Shown here piece by piece: positions 47,129-58,012 of a DNA stretch of 64,000 bases. This stretch comes from Ananas comosus (taxonomy: Eukaryota > Streptophyta > Magnoliopsida > Poales > Bromeliaceae), in assembly GCF_001540865.1 (NCBI RefSeq), contig NC_033635.1:1574916-1638915 (forward strand), given 5' to 3'. The first letter of the stretch is position 1. Every line of letters starts with the position of its first letter. The translations under genes and the position numbers were made by a program. The notes under the pieces were generated by a model. The model searched no databases. It saw only the letters and a program-made list of their open reading frames with translations, and was not told the DNA's origin.

Positions 47129-47481
47129 TGGTTGCGCGTGTCGTCGGCGCGCCACGTACGACTTTCACCACAGAATGCTGTAGCCTCTCCGCCTCCCGCA
47201 CCTCCTTTCACCTCTGCCCCACTCGGGCGGAGCTCTACTAGTAGCGCCGGTAACGATCCCCTTCGAGCCCTCAAAGCTAATGACCCAAAGCCACTCCTTC
47301 TTCTCCTACCCAGAGAAGTATAACCTCCTCTTTTTTTTTTCCCCCACGAAAATTGACAAAGCCTCGGAGCATCCCCCCTCTTCCGCGCTCTTCCTACGTC
47401 TGCGAAGACCTCGCCGCCCTCGCGANTGGTTGCGCGTGTCGTCGGCGCGCCACGTACGACTTTCACCACAGAATGCTGTAG
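47129..47481. repeat. Exact 55-bp direct repeat upstream of small HSP gene, with N
   Basis: Copies at 47129-47183 and 47427-47481 are identical (start TGGTTGCGCGTGTCGTCGGC). Each is preceded by GCGA, but the second has an unresolved base (47426) between GCGA and the repeat. An assembly join is therefore possible. Confidence 0.9.
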
Positions 47482-47654
47482 AGCGCTCCCGCCGCTCCAG
47501 AAGCGTCTGCATCCTTCTCGCGCCTTCTCCCCCCTACGAGGCTCCGAAACAGTTAAAAGCACCCCCTTTTTTTTTTCTCCTCCAATATGAAGAGACCCAT
47601 CCTCTTCTTCCTCACCGAAACCCAGTAATCGAAACTCCCGAGCTTCCCCTAGCA

Positions 47655-48462
47655 ATGGCCGCGATGATCATCTCGAGGCGGGCTCACCCCGTCTCCACTT
47701 TCCTCCACGCCCTCCGCCTCTCCGCCGCCGCCGCCTCCTCCTCTCGATCCTTCGCCGCCGATGCGGGCCAGGAGACGAGCGTCGACGTCGGCCGCCGCCC
47801 CGCCCCCGCTCCCCAGCGCCGCCGCTCCGCCGCCTCCCCCGCTCCCCGCCGCGCCCGCGCCCGCGCCGGCGATCTCCTCCCCACCTTCTTCTCAGGTACT
47901 CTTTCCTTCTTTATCCCATCGCCCTCGCCCGATCCCGCCTGATAAAATCTCGAATCTCTCGATTCCAGATCCGTGGGATCCGTTCAACCCGGGGCGAGCC
48001 CTGAGCCAGATGCTGAGCCTCGCGGACCAGTTCCTGGACGTCCCGTTCACGAGGGGCGGCGGCGGAGGAGGGGGATTGAGGAGGGGGTGGGATGCGAGGG
48101 AGGACGAGAAGGCGCTGTACGTAAAGGTGGAGATGCCGGGGCTGGGGAAGGAGGACGTGAAGGTGTGGGTGGAGGGAAACATGCTCGTGATCCAGGGAGA
48201 GGAGGAGGAGGAGGAGGAGGAGGAGGACGAGGGGGAACGCGAAGGAGGAGACGGGGCGACAGGGGAGGCGGCAGCGGAGGGGGAGGGAAAGGGGAAGAGG
48301 CCGCGGCGGCGGAGGAGGTTCGGCGGGCGGGTAGAGCTGCCGGCGAAGGGGTACAAATTGGAGGAGATCAGGGCGGAGATGAAGAACGGGTTGCTGAGGG
48401 TGGTGGTGCCCAAGGCCGCGGCGGACGAGCTCGCCGCTGTCAAGGAGGTGCCCATCCACTGA
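47655..48462 (+). CDS. Small heat-shock protein (HSP20), organelle-targeted
   Basis: Two exons (47655-47895 and 47969-48462) give 244 aa. The N-terminal 60 or so residues are Arg/Ser/Ala-rich with few acids (MAAMIISRRAHPVSTFLHAL), typical of a mitochondrial presequence. The PWDPFNPGRALSQMLSLADQFLD segment and the intron position also fit the mitochondrial small-HSP group; dual or plastid targeting is possible. The alpha-crystallin domain spans about 121-240, with YVKVEMPGLGKEDVKVWVEGN and the C-terminal consensus AEMKNGLLRVVVPK. It acts as an ATP-independent chaperone in oligomers. The oddity is an expanded loop (about 158-197) inside the domain: nine Glu, then Gly/Glu-rich sequence, then RPRRRRR. 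It is encoded by GAG-rich low-complexity DNA, where related proteins have a short loop. Confidence 0.9.
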
Positions 48463-48702
48463 CCAATTACGTTACACAGCGGCGTCGCCTGCCTCTTCTG
48501 TCGCCTAGTCTGCTGTGTAGTGCAGGGTCTGTTTGGTTTCACGTAAAATAAACACGAATGTTAGCCTCCGTTTCTCTTTTCTATTGTAGTTCTACCTTCA
48601 AGGTTACAAGAGGGGTCAAAATGGAGGGAAGTTTTTGAATTTATAATGTCTCTTGATGTTAGTGCTCTGCTCCTCCTTGTGATTGCATCTAAAAGTAATA
48701 CC

Positions 48703-48748
<46 letters not shown>

Positions 48749-50640
48749 TGTAAGATGGTAGTAATTTGGGAATGCAGCCTTATTATTTCGTTGTTCGGAT
48801 TGCTGTATTTATTTTAGTTGGAATTGAACAAGGAGGTTTGGTTACGGCAACATGAAGCAGTGTTTAAATTAGTAGCAAGTTTCAACGAAAGCAGTTGATC
48901 TGAGTAATTTTATTAAGAAATAATTTTTTCCGTCAAATTAGTATCTTTAAGTAAGATTACAAGAACCAAAGTAAACAAAATTTAAAATGAAAGCCTGATG
49001 GAATGTCATTGGAAACATGAGAATTTCATATTTAGGGCTCTAATTTGAATTTTGGAACAAATTATTTTACAATGTTTCTCTATAGTCATGTTTTAAGCGT
49101 TAGAAGACATTCAAGCCATTCAATGTTTTATTCTGAGCATTATTATTACAATACTTTCGAAATGCTCTCCATGAGGAAAAAATATTTCAAATAATTTTTT
49201 ATACGTAAAATGTTTACAAAAAAAAGTGATTCGATCTTTCCACATGTAAATTCCAAGCTCAACGTTAGCGTCTTATAAAATTATTGATGCGTTGCTATCA
49301 TATTTTTAAAATTTTTCAATAATTTATTTCATAATTTAGGTAAAATAAACTTATTTATATTTTTTAAACTTTTATAGTTTCAAATTTTCTTTAATAATTA
49401 AATATGGTGGACCAAATCCACCCACTAATTTCACCCTTTATTGAAGGAACAAAAAATATCTTCACACTAATAAGAAACTGTTATATACTACGGTAGGTGC
49501 GCTCTACATACGTAGTGAACCCACGTATTACTAGGCTCCCTACCAATTTTAAATTTTAAAACCCACGCTCACATACCTGTCCAATTACAAAAATGCCCCT
49601 AAGAATCGCCAAAATACTCTCGTCTAAGAAGACAAGTCTATTGGGATTTGGTGTGTTATCCAATATGTCCACTTTGTAGAAAATAATTTAAGATTAGTTT
49701 TAATGTATACCTTTTTTGAGAGGATTAAGTGCAATTCTCATACGATATAATCTATAAAATCTATATAAGAAATGATTAAGATTAAGTGATCCCAAATATT
49801 GTAAGACAATGTATCTATTTCATTTCATATTATGAACTGTAGTATTATTTAATAAAATAATATTCAAGTTTTGATATTATAAAAATTTTATATCAATATA
49901 TTTTTGAATATATTGTACAAATTAGAAATATTTAACTATGGCTATATTTTTTTTTGTTGGAACAGAAAAGAAAGAAAAAGAAATTCTTATACAATAAAAA
50001 TACTTTTATAAAATTACCGTTCATACTTTTAAACGTTAGTAACAAAGAGTGTAATGGTTGTTATTTGAGTTTTTAAATTTAAAAATTAATTATTTTATAT
50101 CTTTAATTAAATTTATTTTTAAAAAAAGGAACGGCGGTGTGTTACACTATCCTTTTGAAAAAAAAAATAATTACATGCAGATCCTTACAAACATAATAAA
50201 TTACAAATATATCCGTATAAAGTTCAATTTTTATAAATTATCTCTGCAAAAATTTTAATTTTTTTAAATATGTACTTACCGTTAAAATTCGTTAGAAAAA
50301 TTTAGTTAACCATAGATTAAATACTTTACTTTGATTAATTTTTGATATTTTTATCTCTCTTATGTTATACAGTTATAATTTTTAAAAAAATATATTTGTA
50401 ATGACAAAATTAAAAATATAAATAATTTTGTTACAGTTATCTAGCGCTAATACATCAAAAAGGCATATCTGAAAATTTAAAATTTTTATAGAAATAATTT
50501 ATGAAAATTAAACTTTATGGGCTTACCTTCGCTCGAATTCGCAGTACAACGAGCAAACTCGTGATCAACCAGTAAGGCCATTTTCGTAAATTTTCCACTT
50601 CGCCCAATCCACTCTTTACTCTCGCTCTCTCGCTCTCTCT
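48463..50640. other. Spacer with long poly-T run
   Basis: 3' UTR of the small HSP gene, then AT-rich spacer. An uninterrupted run of about 37 T lies at 48705-48741. No gene recognised. (CT)n at about 50625-50654 lies in the leader of the following gene. Confidence 0.6.
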
Positions 50641-50780
50641 CTCTCTCTCTCTCTTTGGCGTCGAAGACGACGGTGGTCGTCTTCTACCTTTTAAAAACCC
50701 TACCCTCGCCTCACTCCCTTTCCGCGACAACTCCTACGTCTCCCACCTCCGCACCTCGAAGCTTCGCGAGCTCGGCCGCC

Positions 50781-53763
50781 ATGGCGGAGAAGATCGACTA
50801 CGTGTTCAAGGTGGTGCTCATCGGCGACTCCGCCGTGGGGAAGTCGCAGATCCTGGCCCGATTCGCCCGCAACGAGTTTAGCCTCGACTCCAAGGCTACC
50901 ATCGGGGTCGAGTTCCAGACCCGGACCCTCCAGATCCAGCAGAAGCGCATCAAGGCCCAGATCTGGGACACCGCGGGACAGGAGAGGTGCGGAGTCGAAA
51001 CCCTAACCTTTCCAGTTTCCCCGATTCGATCAGTGCTTCGGATTCTCGATTCCGAGGTCGGATCGGGGCTTTTTGAGATCCCTAGGGTTTTATATGTGTA
51101 CGTTTGAATTGGCTGTTGATCAGATTTTAGCACTGTTGAGTTGAGTTGCTCGGTGATTATACAGTAGTAGAGTGATAACTAAAATTTGTTCGGATTAATA
51201 AATAGTTATCTGGACATAAACTCGCTCACTATTATAGAATTTAGAATTATGCTATTGCCTTGTTGTATCTAGAAATTTAGCTGTGCTTTCAAACTGTATG
51301 CGCTCAGATTTGCCATTTCGTGCTGCACTTGTAGATGTTTTTGGGAAATGCTTTGGTGATGATTTTGAACTAGGTGATTTACAATATGATAGCTATGTCA
51401 GTTTTGTATAGATGAGTAAATTTAGAACTAGAAACTACATGAGCAAATATACTCTATGACGCATCGCATATATTGTACTTGATGTGCTAGTATATTAGGC
51501 ATATAATTGTTTTTTACCCTAATAAATTGGGGAAGGCCCCGTACTTACAACAAGAGCACCCCATAGTATAGCAGTAAGAAATGATCCCATTAGAAAATTT
51601 TGTTAAGCATCGATGTAGCATCAAAATTTTCTGTAGCAAAGTGGTTTGGGCTGAATAGGCTTGACTGGCTAGCTAGTTTGCAGCATATGATTGTCTTCGT
51701 GGAGTATCGCCTAACCAAAAAGTTGTTGAATCTGGAGAGAAAATTATTGCAGTTGTGTGTTAGTTTATTAGAAGTCTTGTTTCTCCTGGAATTGAAGGTG
51801 TTGATCTACTGCTGGATTTATAGGGACATTAGAGAACGTGGATATCAACAATATAGAGATGTGTAGTTTGATAGATTGATTGTTTGCTGTTTTTTTCATA
51901 ACCGAAAACAAACAAATTTTCAGGATGAGTTGTGATGAAATCTTCTATTAATTGACATAATGCTTATACCTATGTATTTCAGAGGGTGACAGTGACATTC
52001 CTAATATACAATAAAAAGCTCTTATTGTTCATTCATGCCACTTGTGCCTTCTAGGAACTTCAGCTTGTAGATAATCATGTCTCACATGGAAGCAACTGTT
52101 TATCAGTTCCAGTTTTTTAGTGGATAAAAACTGCTTCACTCCAAACTTCTAATTAAACTGTTATAGTCTTATTCTGTTCTCAAGGACGAATTATACAATC
52201 CTATGGGATTAATTCTTATGCAGACCTTATTATTATCTTTTTTTGTGACTTCTACAATTATAATTCGTTTTATTTGAATGAGTTCTTTTCTTTTATGGTT
52301 TCTGTACCTGCATTCACCGAACATTCATCCCATAGAACTTGCTATCCTGGTTTGTGGGTATTACATTATGTAGAATGCCATTATTTGGGCAAATTAATGA
52401 CTAGTGAAGGTGCTGTAAAGGGTTTGGATATGAAGATATACCTGTCTTATTTTAGTTTTTTCCTTTCAAACCTCAACTGATATTCATGAAAGGAATGAAT
52501 GAAAGCTTGGAACTTTCTCATTCTCACATGTGATAGGCAAAATTAAAAGAATTTCATGTCTGATTTTATGAAAACTTCACGGAACTTCTATTAACATTAG
52601 GATATGGTCATAGAGATGCATTACACTGGCAGAGGTTAGCCTGAAATTTCTGCATTGTCAAAGCAATCTGCTTTTATAAAGTTCCCTTCCTACGTGTAAA
52701 GAATTACTATGGAAGGTTATGGTGCATTATGTCTAAGGATAAGAAGCTTGTTTTCTCTATTCATATTAAAGATTGCCATTTGTTTTTTGTAGAGTCACGA
52801 AGTGTATCTTCTTGCATTACAGCCATGTTATCTACTGCTATGTTTATCCTTTTATGATATATATAGTTTCAATTACCTCGTAAAAGCTTCTCGACATTGT
52901 TCTATTGTTTCAACTTCATATTATCCTAGCTGGTTGCAGAAAAGTTAAATTATTGTCTCCCAACTTTTTCGGTGCTTTTTAAATGCGAAGAGATGGCAAA
53001 ATTTTCTTATTCTTTGCTTGGCTATTAATGTCTTTTCATACCTGTGCAAAATCTCTTATAAACTCTCTCCCTACTACCCGATTGTCCCTAGTATATGTGG
53101 CAAAGGGCTTAAAGGTTGGTTCCCGAGGTAGTTCAGAGCTTAATTACCTCACATTTCTAGTTATGTTTATTTTTTAAAAAAAAATAAACGAAACGGATAG
53201 CATGCTATCTTTTTCTCAATTAAAAAAGAAAACTCCCTCTCTGCTAACTGATATTGGGCTGTCATAATATGCTATGATCGTCTTCTGAAATTTCTTATGT
53301 ACTCTCTTCCTGCTACAGGTACAGGGCTGTAACGAGTGCCTATTACCGAGGCGCAGTTGGGGCCCTTCTGGTGTACGACATAACCAAGCGCCAGAGCTTT
53401 GACCACATCCCACGGTGGCTGGATGAGCTGCGCAGCCACGCTGACAAGAACATCGTGATCATGCTGGTCGGCAACAAGAGCGACCTTGAGGACCAGCGGG
53501 CTGTGGCCACGGAGGACGCCCGTGAGTTCGCCCAGAAGGAGGGACTCTTCTTCCTTGAGACATCGGCGCTCGAGGCCACCAACGTCGAGACCGCCTTCCA
53601 AACTGTCTTGACCGAGATCTTCAACATCGTCAACAGGAGGAATTTATCTTCTGACCCTCGAGCGAGTGCCAATGCGCCAGCGCTCTCGGGGACGAAGATC
53701 GTAGTTCCTGGGCCGGGGCAGGAGGTCCAAACCAGTAGTAAGACCTGCTGTCAAGCTTCGTAA
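50781..53763 (+). CDS. RABA4: Rab GTPase, RabA4/Rab11 type
   Basis: Two exons (50781-50986 and 53319-53763) encode 216 aa. The start has a strong context (GCCGCCATGG); upstream in-frame codons lack an ATG. G motifs are complete: GDSAVGKS (15-22), switch I Thr in SKATIGVEF (40), WDTAGQE (62-68, split from YRAVTSAYY by the intron), NKSD (121-124) and ETSAL (149-153). The C terminus ends KTCCQAS, a double-cysteine prenylation site. [20 protein letters not shown] and the intron after WDTAGQER are typical of plant RabA4 proteins. These work on trans-Golgi/recycling vesicles carrying wall material and in polarised growth. The 2.3-kb intron carries a SINE (53076-53231) close to its 3' end. Confidence 0.95.
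53076..53231 (+). mobile_element. tRNA-derived SINE, copy 6, in RabA4 intron
   Basis: Starts ACCCGATTGTCCCTAG, continues TGGCAAAGGGCTTAAAGGTT and ends ATAAACGAAACGGATAGCATG-CTATC plus an A-rich tail. Flanking AAACTCTCTCCCTACT and AAACTCCCTCTCTGCT look like a decayed target duplication. It ends about 90 bp before the intron acceptor. Confidence 0.82.
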
Positions 53764-54447
53764 TTTTTTTCTTTTTATTCCTAGGGTTTTGAGAAATTGA
53801 TTTCGAATTGGAGTTTTGTATGTTGGAATCATTCCGAGACTTTTGTATTGGCTGTATATCCTACGGGTTGGTTAGTGCACTAGAGAATCTGGAGATAGTT
53901 GATTCAGAATTTCGCTGGTTTGACATGACGAGATAAATCTTAACTAGAGGTGCCTTTTTTGTGTTATATTATGTGAGAATAATTACATTCGACTTGGAAT
54001 ACGTGATGTATCACTTACTTTTCTCACACTAAAACTCTTAACTTTTAGAATTGTTTATGATCCTTTTGTTGGCAAGGATATTGAATAATAAAGATGCTGG
54101 TCATCACTTTGAATCTTCAAATTAGAGACAATATCTTATACTTTGTAAGACAAAAGCTGAATCTCTCGTCATTTGTGTGATAACTTGTTGGGTAATTGTG
54201 ATTACATCAAATAAAATAAAAATGAGGCGTTAAACTTCAGTTGGAGTGTGCGGAAACACTTTACGATTCGCGAGGCTGGGTTCACCGCGTCAGCCGTAGA
54301 CCGGTTACGGTTACCCTCCTCCTATCCGAACGACTCGACTTTGTCCACCCACTAAAAAGTAGAACACGAAAGCGCCATTGCTGAGAGTAACCTCTCACGA
54401 GCGAGAACCCTAAGGAATCCATGGAGTGCTTCATATAACACCCGACA
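53764..54447. other. Intergenic region RabA4 to DHNA prenyltransferase
   Basis: RabA4 3' UTR and the promoter/leader of the next gene on the same strand. The leader carries a telo-box-like AACCCTAA at about 54407. No separate gene seen. Confidence 0.6.
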
Positions 54448-57079
54448 ATGGCGTCCATTCTCACTCCCCCAACCCCTCTTCTACTCTCTAAACCCTCTCA
54501 CCCTCTCCTCTTCCCCCGTATCCTCTCCTCTCCTCCGCTGGGAAGGGGCAGCGCCGTGGGGAGACCCCGCTCTCCCCTTCCGCTTACGAGGTGTTCGTCG
54601 AAAGGCCTCGGCGCTGCCGACGAGGAGATCTCGAGGGCGACGCTGTTGTGGCGAGCCGCGAAGTTGCCCATCTACTCCGTCGCCTTGGTTCCCCTCACTG
54701 TGAGTTCCGCCAATGTTCAATCCTTTCTCTAAAATATGTGCTTTGTGGTGATGGGTGTTTGGAGCTCCTCTGAAAACGTAGATTTTGATGATGAAACTAA
54801 GCTTTTGAAGAATCAGGTACATGAAATTGTAAACTTACCCATTTGAATTAAGAAAAGAAACAGGAGAATTAGTTATAGAGTGATAGACTCTAAGATGTGC
54901 AGATGTCACTGGGATTCTTTGTACATGCCAATTATCTTCGTATAATGAATGCTTGAGGAAATGTTTGATGAAGGAATTATTTCAACTAGTTAAACTTATG
55001 CTATTCACTTCAAAATTGGATATGAATTAGCGTGTAGAAGAATTTATAGTTCTAAGTTAAGCTGCAATAGTTATTCTGTCACCAACAGATGCATCTATGC
55101 GGCTGGACCGTTCGTAGTTCTTCAATCTTTATATCGTTCTTCAATCTTATACAAACATCGCCTTCTATATCGTTAATTTTATCCAAGAATTTTGATGATT
55201 GAGTTAGAATTTGCCAATTTTGAAATATCGAACAGTTCTGTATTGTCCAATGACAGGTTGGCTCTGCCGCAGCTTATCTCCAAACAGGCTTATTCTTCGG
55301 CAAGCGCTACCTCGTGCTCTTAGCTGCATCTGCTCTTGTCATTACTTGGCTCAATCTGAGGTGACCTCAGTATGGCACCTAAAAATGCTTCTCTGAGAAC
55401 ACATTAGAAAGATGAATAATGTTCAGCTTTTTATCTTTCTGTGTTCTTCTTGTAAGAATTATTGATGCCTTTTAGCATCCTGAGGTAGAGGATTGACTTT
55501 ATTTTTGTCAATTTGTAGCAATGATGTTTATGACTTTGATACTGGGGCAGATAGAGACAAAAAGGAATCAGTAGTCAACATCATTGGGAGGTACTTGAAT
55601 TTCTACCCAACTTGTGTAGACATTGATAGTCTTGATTTATCAAACAGTAACGGAGGTTGTATTATGCTTGTGGAGAAGTCGAACAGTGACCCAAATTGCT
55701 GCCTATATTTGTCTTGCGCTCGGCTTTATGGGGATAGTCTGGGCATTTGCTGAAGCCAGAGACACCCGCTTCCTTTTGTTAATAACTTATGCAATTATTT
55801 GTGGTTATGTTTATCAGGTAAGTTTTCTCTGATAGCTATTAGAAGTTGTTGAAGTTTTGTTGCCATCTTGCTATGCTGGTTACGAATATTATATATGCTT
55901 GCTCTTATCCTTCATAATTCCACTGATCACCTGATATTGTTATAACTGAATTTGGTGAAAAAAAAAAAATTGGAATGCTACATTGAAATTCTATTTTTAT
56001 TTCCCCCCCCATATGATTAGCATTTGGAGCCTTTTTGTTATCTTTCTTTATAAATTCATATTTGATCAGTAAAAAGTGTTGGCTAATCAGTGCTGCATTT
56101 TCGCTCAGTGCCCTCCATTCCGATTAAGCTATCAAGGACTCGGGGAACCATTATGCTTTGCTGCATTTGGTCCCTTTGCGACTACAGCATTCTATTTCTC
56201 CAATAGCAGCAAAAATTTATTGAGGTACTTAATATAGCATATACTTTCTCAAGCTCATTATACTGCATGCTCTATCTTATTGAATCAAATTATAATTTTT
56301 CAGTGGAACAGGTCTTCTTCCTTTAACCAGAACAGTTCTTAGTGCATCTGTCCTTGTTGGTTTAACAACCACCCTGATTCTTTTCTGCAGCCATTTTCAT
56401 CAGGTTGTTTTTCCCCATCCTTAATTATGTACTCATTCTCCTTTAATTTCGGGTAGAACTGGTGTCAGCTGATCACTACTACAAACATATAGATTGATGG
56501 AGATCTAGCTGTTGGGAAAATGTCTCCCCTGGTATTTTTTCTTTGCATAAGATCTATGAAATATGCTTTATTGTACTTTTATATCTGTTTCTCATTTAGA
56601 GGCAGTTGAGAACAATGGGTTTCCAAATGCATACAGGTGAGAATTGGCACTGAAGCAGGCTCAAGAATAGTGAAGTTTGGAGTAACGTCACTTTATGTTC
56701 TCTTGCTGGTTTTTGGCTTATCCAAAGCTCTACCATCAACATGTGTTGTAAGCACCTTTAATTTATATTGTTATAAAGTGTCTTTCTTTGTTCTCCTATA
56801 TTTACTTAATTGATGCTTTTCAGTTCCTCTGTGCTCTAACTGCTCCAATGGGAAAACTGGTTGCCGACTTTGTTGAACAAAATCACAATGTAAGAATTAT
56901 TCTTTTATGCCTCTTTATCTCTCTAACAATGCAATGTATACTTATCTAGATTATATTTTCACTCGCAGGATAATATCAAGATCTTCATGGCTAAATACTA
57001 CTGTGTGCGGTTGCATGCTATATTTGGAGCTGCATTAGCTTTTGGGTTTTTCTTAGGTAGAAGGGGAATAACAGGGTGA
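54448..57079 (+). CDS. ABC4: 1,4-dihydroxy-2-naphthoate prenyltransferase, plastid
   Basis: Nine exons join in frame to 356 aa: 54448-54699, 55257-55360, 55519-55590, 55679-55817, 56109-56224, 56304-56403, 56637-56747, 56824-56889 and 56969-57079. Residues 1 to about 55 are a Ser/Pro/Leu-rich plastid transit peptide. The UbiA-type membrane domain has several hydrophobic helices (LVLLAASALVITWLNL, VTSLYVLLLVFGLSKAL). The Asp-rich prenyl-diphosphate/Mg site is NDVYDFDTGAD (120-130). GYVYQCPPFRLSYQGLGEP and the closing FGFFLGRRG also fit MenA/ABC4. It attaches a phytyl chain to DHNA in phylloquinone (vitamin K1) synthesis for photosystem I. The exon 4 acceptor (GGAGAAG/TCG) is chosen for protein continuity; another AG three nt upstream would insert one Lys. 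Confidence 0.95.
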
Positions 57080-58012
57080 CAGGTGAAAGGATGGAACAGC
57101 TACTCATGAAACAGATTTAACCATCTTCTTCTCTATCAGCTCTTCTTCAATTCTCGTAAGTTCTTCAACCAATTATCGGATGCTTGTGGGGTTCATCTCT
57201 TTGATTATACGTTTGGAGTTTTCATGTGGGGTTCATCTCTTTGATTACACGTTTGGAGTTTTCATCATGCTTAAGATTTGTATATGTATATGTTTTGCGA
57301 CACAAAGATTGATCTTGTAATTCAAGAAGCATAACAAAGCATAGAAAAAGTCCCTGTCGGAAATAGCTATCTTGTATACAACATAGAAGGCATCTTCAAT
57401 ACCCAAATTTCATCGGCTTTTTTCGGTGCATCCGTGACATGTGAACTTCATTTAAGTTCAAGACTCCATGTGCTAGCACCTCGAATCAATTTCACATGAT
57501 TTAAGTTGGCGAAGTTTCACAGCATTTCTCTTCGTTCGAATTTAAATTAGTTCTGTTGTCCTTTGACTGTTTATTGCTCCTGTAATGAGCGAATTCTCAT
57601 TAGTTTCAATATCTCTCCATAGAGCTTTTCCCTTCTATTTAGAGCACCAAAGCAGAAGCAAAAGAGAAATAGAGTTCCAAGTTGCAAATAAAGGGTCAAG
57701 ACACGCTACAGGTTAATACGAGAAAAATGCATATTCCCGTGATTCTAGCATATGCAGTGATCTATTAACATTACTCTGTAACCAAACAAATATTAAACAT
57801 TCTTGAATCGTCACACAATCAAGAGTTCCTGTTTTCTACTGAAAAGCCCAAAAAAAAAAAAATCCTATTTATTAATACCAAAACAACATTTAATCCAGCT
57901 ACATAACAGATCCCGATCACCCACAAAATATAACTGTTCTTCATATGCTGTTCTGAGAAGATAAAAAAGGGATTTATATTACAAGCACGGGACAAAGGCG
58001 AGGATTAAGTGT
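57080..58012. other. Convergent 3' flanks, with 40-bp duplication
   Basis: Lies between the convergent prenyltransferase and SnRK2 genes. A 40-bp unit containing GGGGTTCATCTCTTTGATTA is duplicated in tandem at 57186-57265, probably in the prenyltransferase 3' UTR. No gene. Confidence 0.7.

Noticed and set aside
47014..47655. A 213-codon open frame on the minus strand upstream of the small HSP gene
   Set aside because: It crosses an unresolved base and contains both copies of the 55-bp repeat. It is Arg/Gly-rich and lies in a GC-rich region where stop codons are scarce. No motif or splice support.
50655..50780. N-terminal extension of the Rab GTPase
   Set aside because: The upstream in-frame stretch has no ATG. 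The ATG at 50781 has a strong context and gives the family's standard N terminus.
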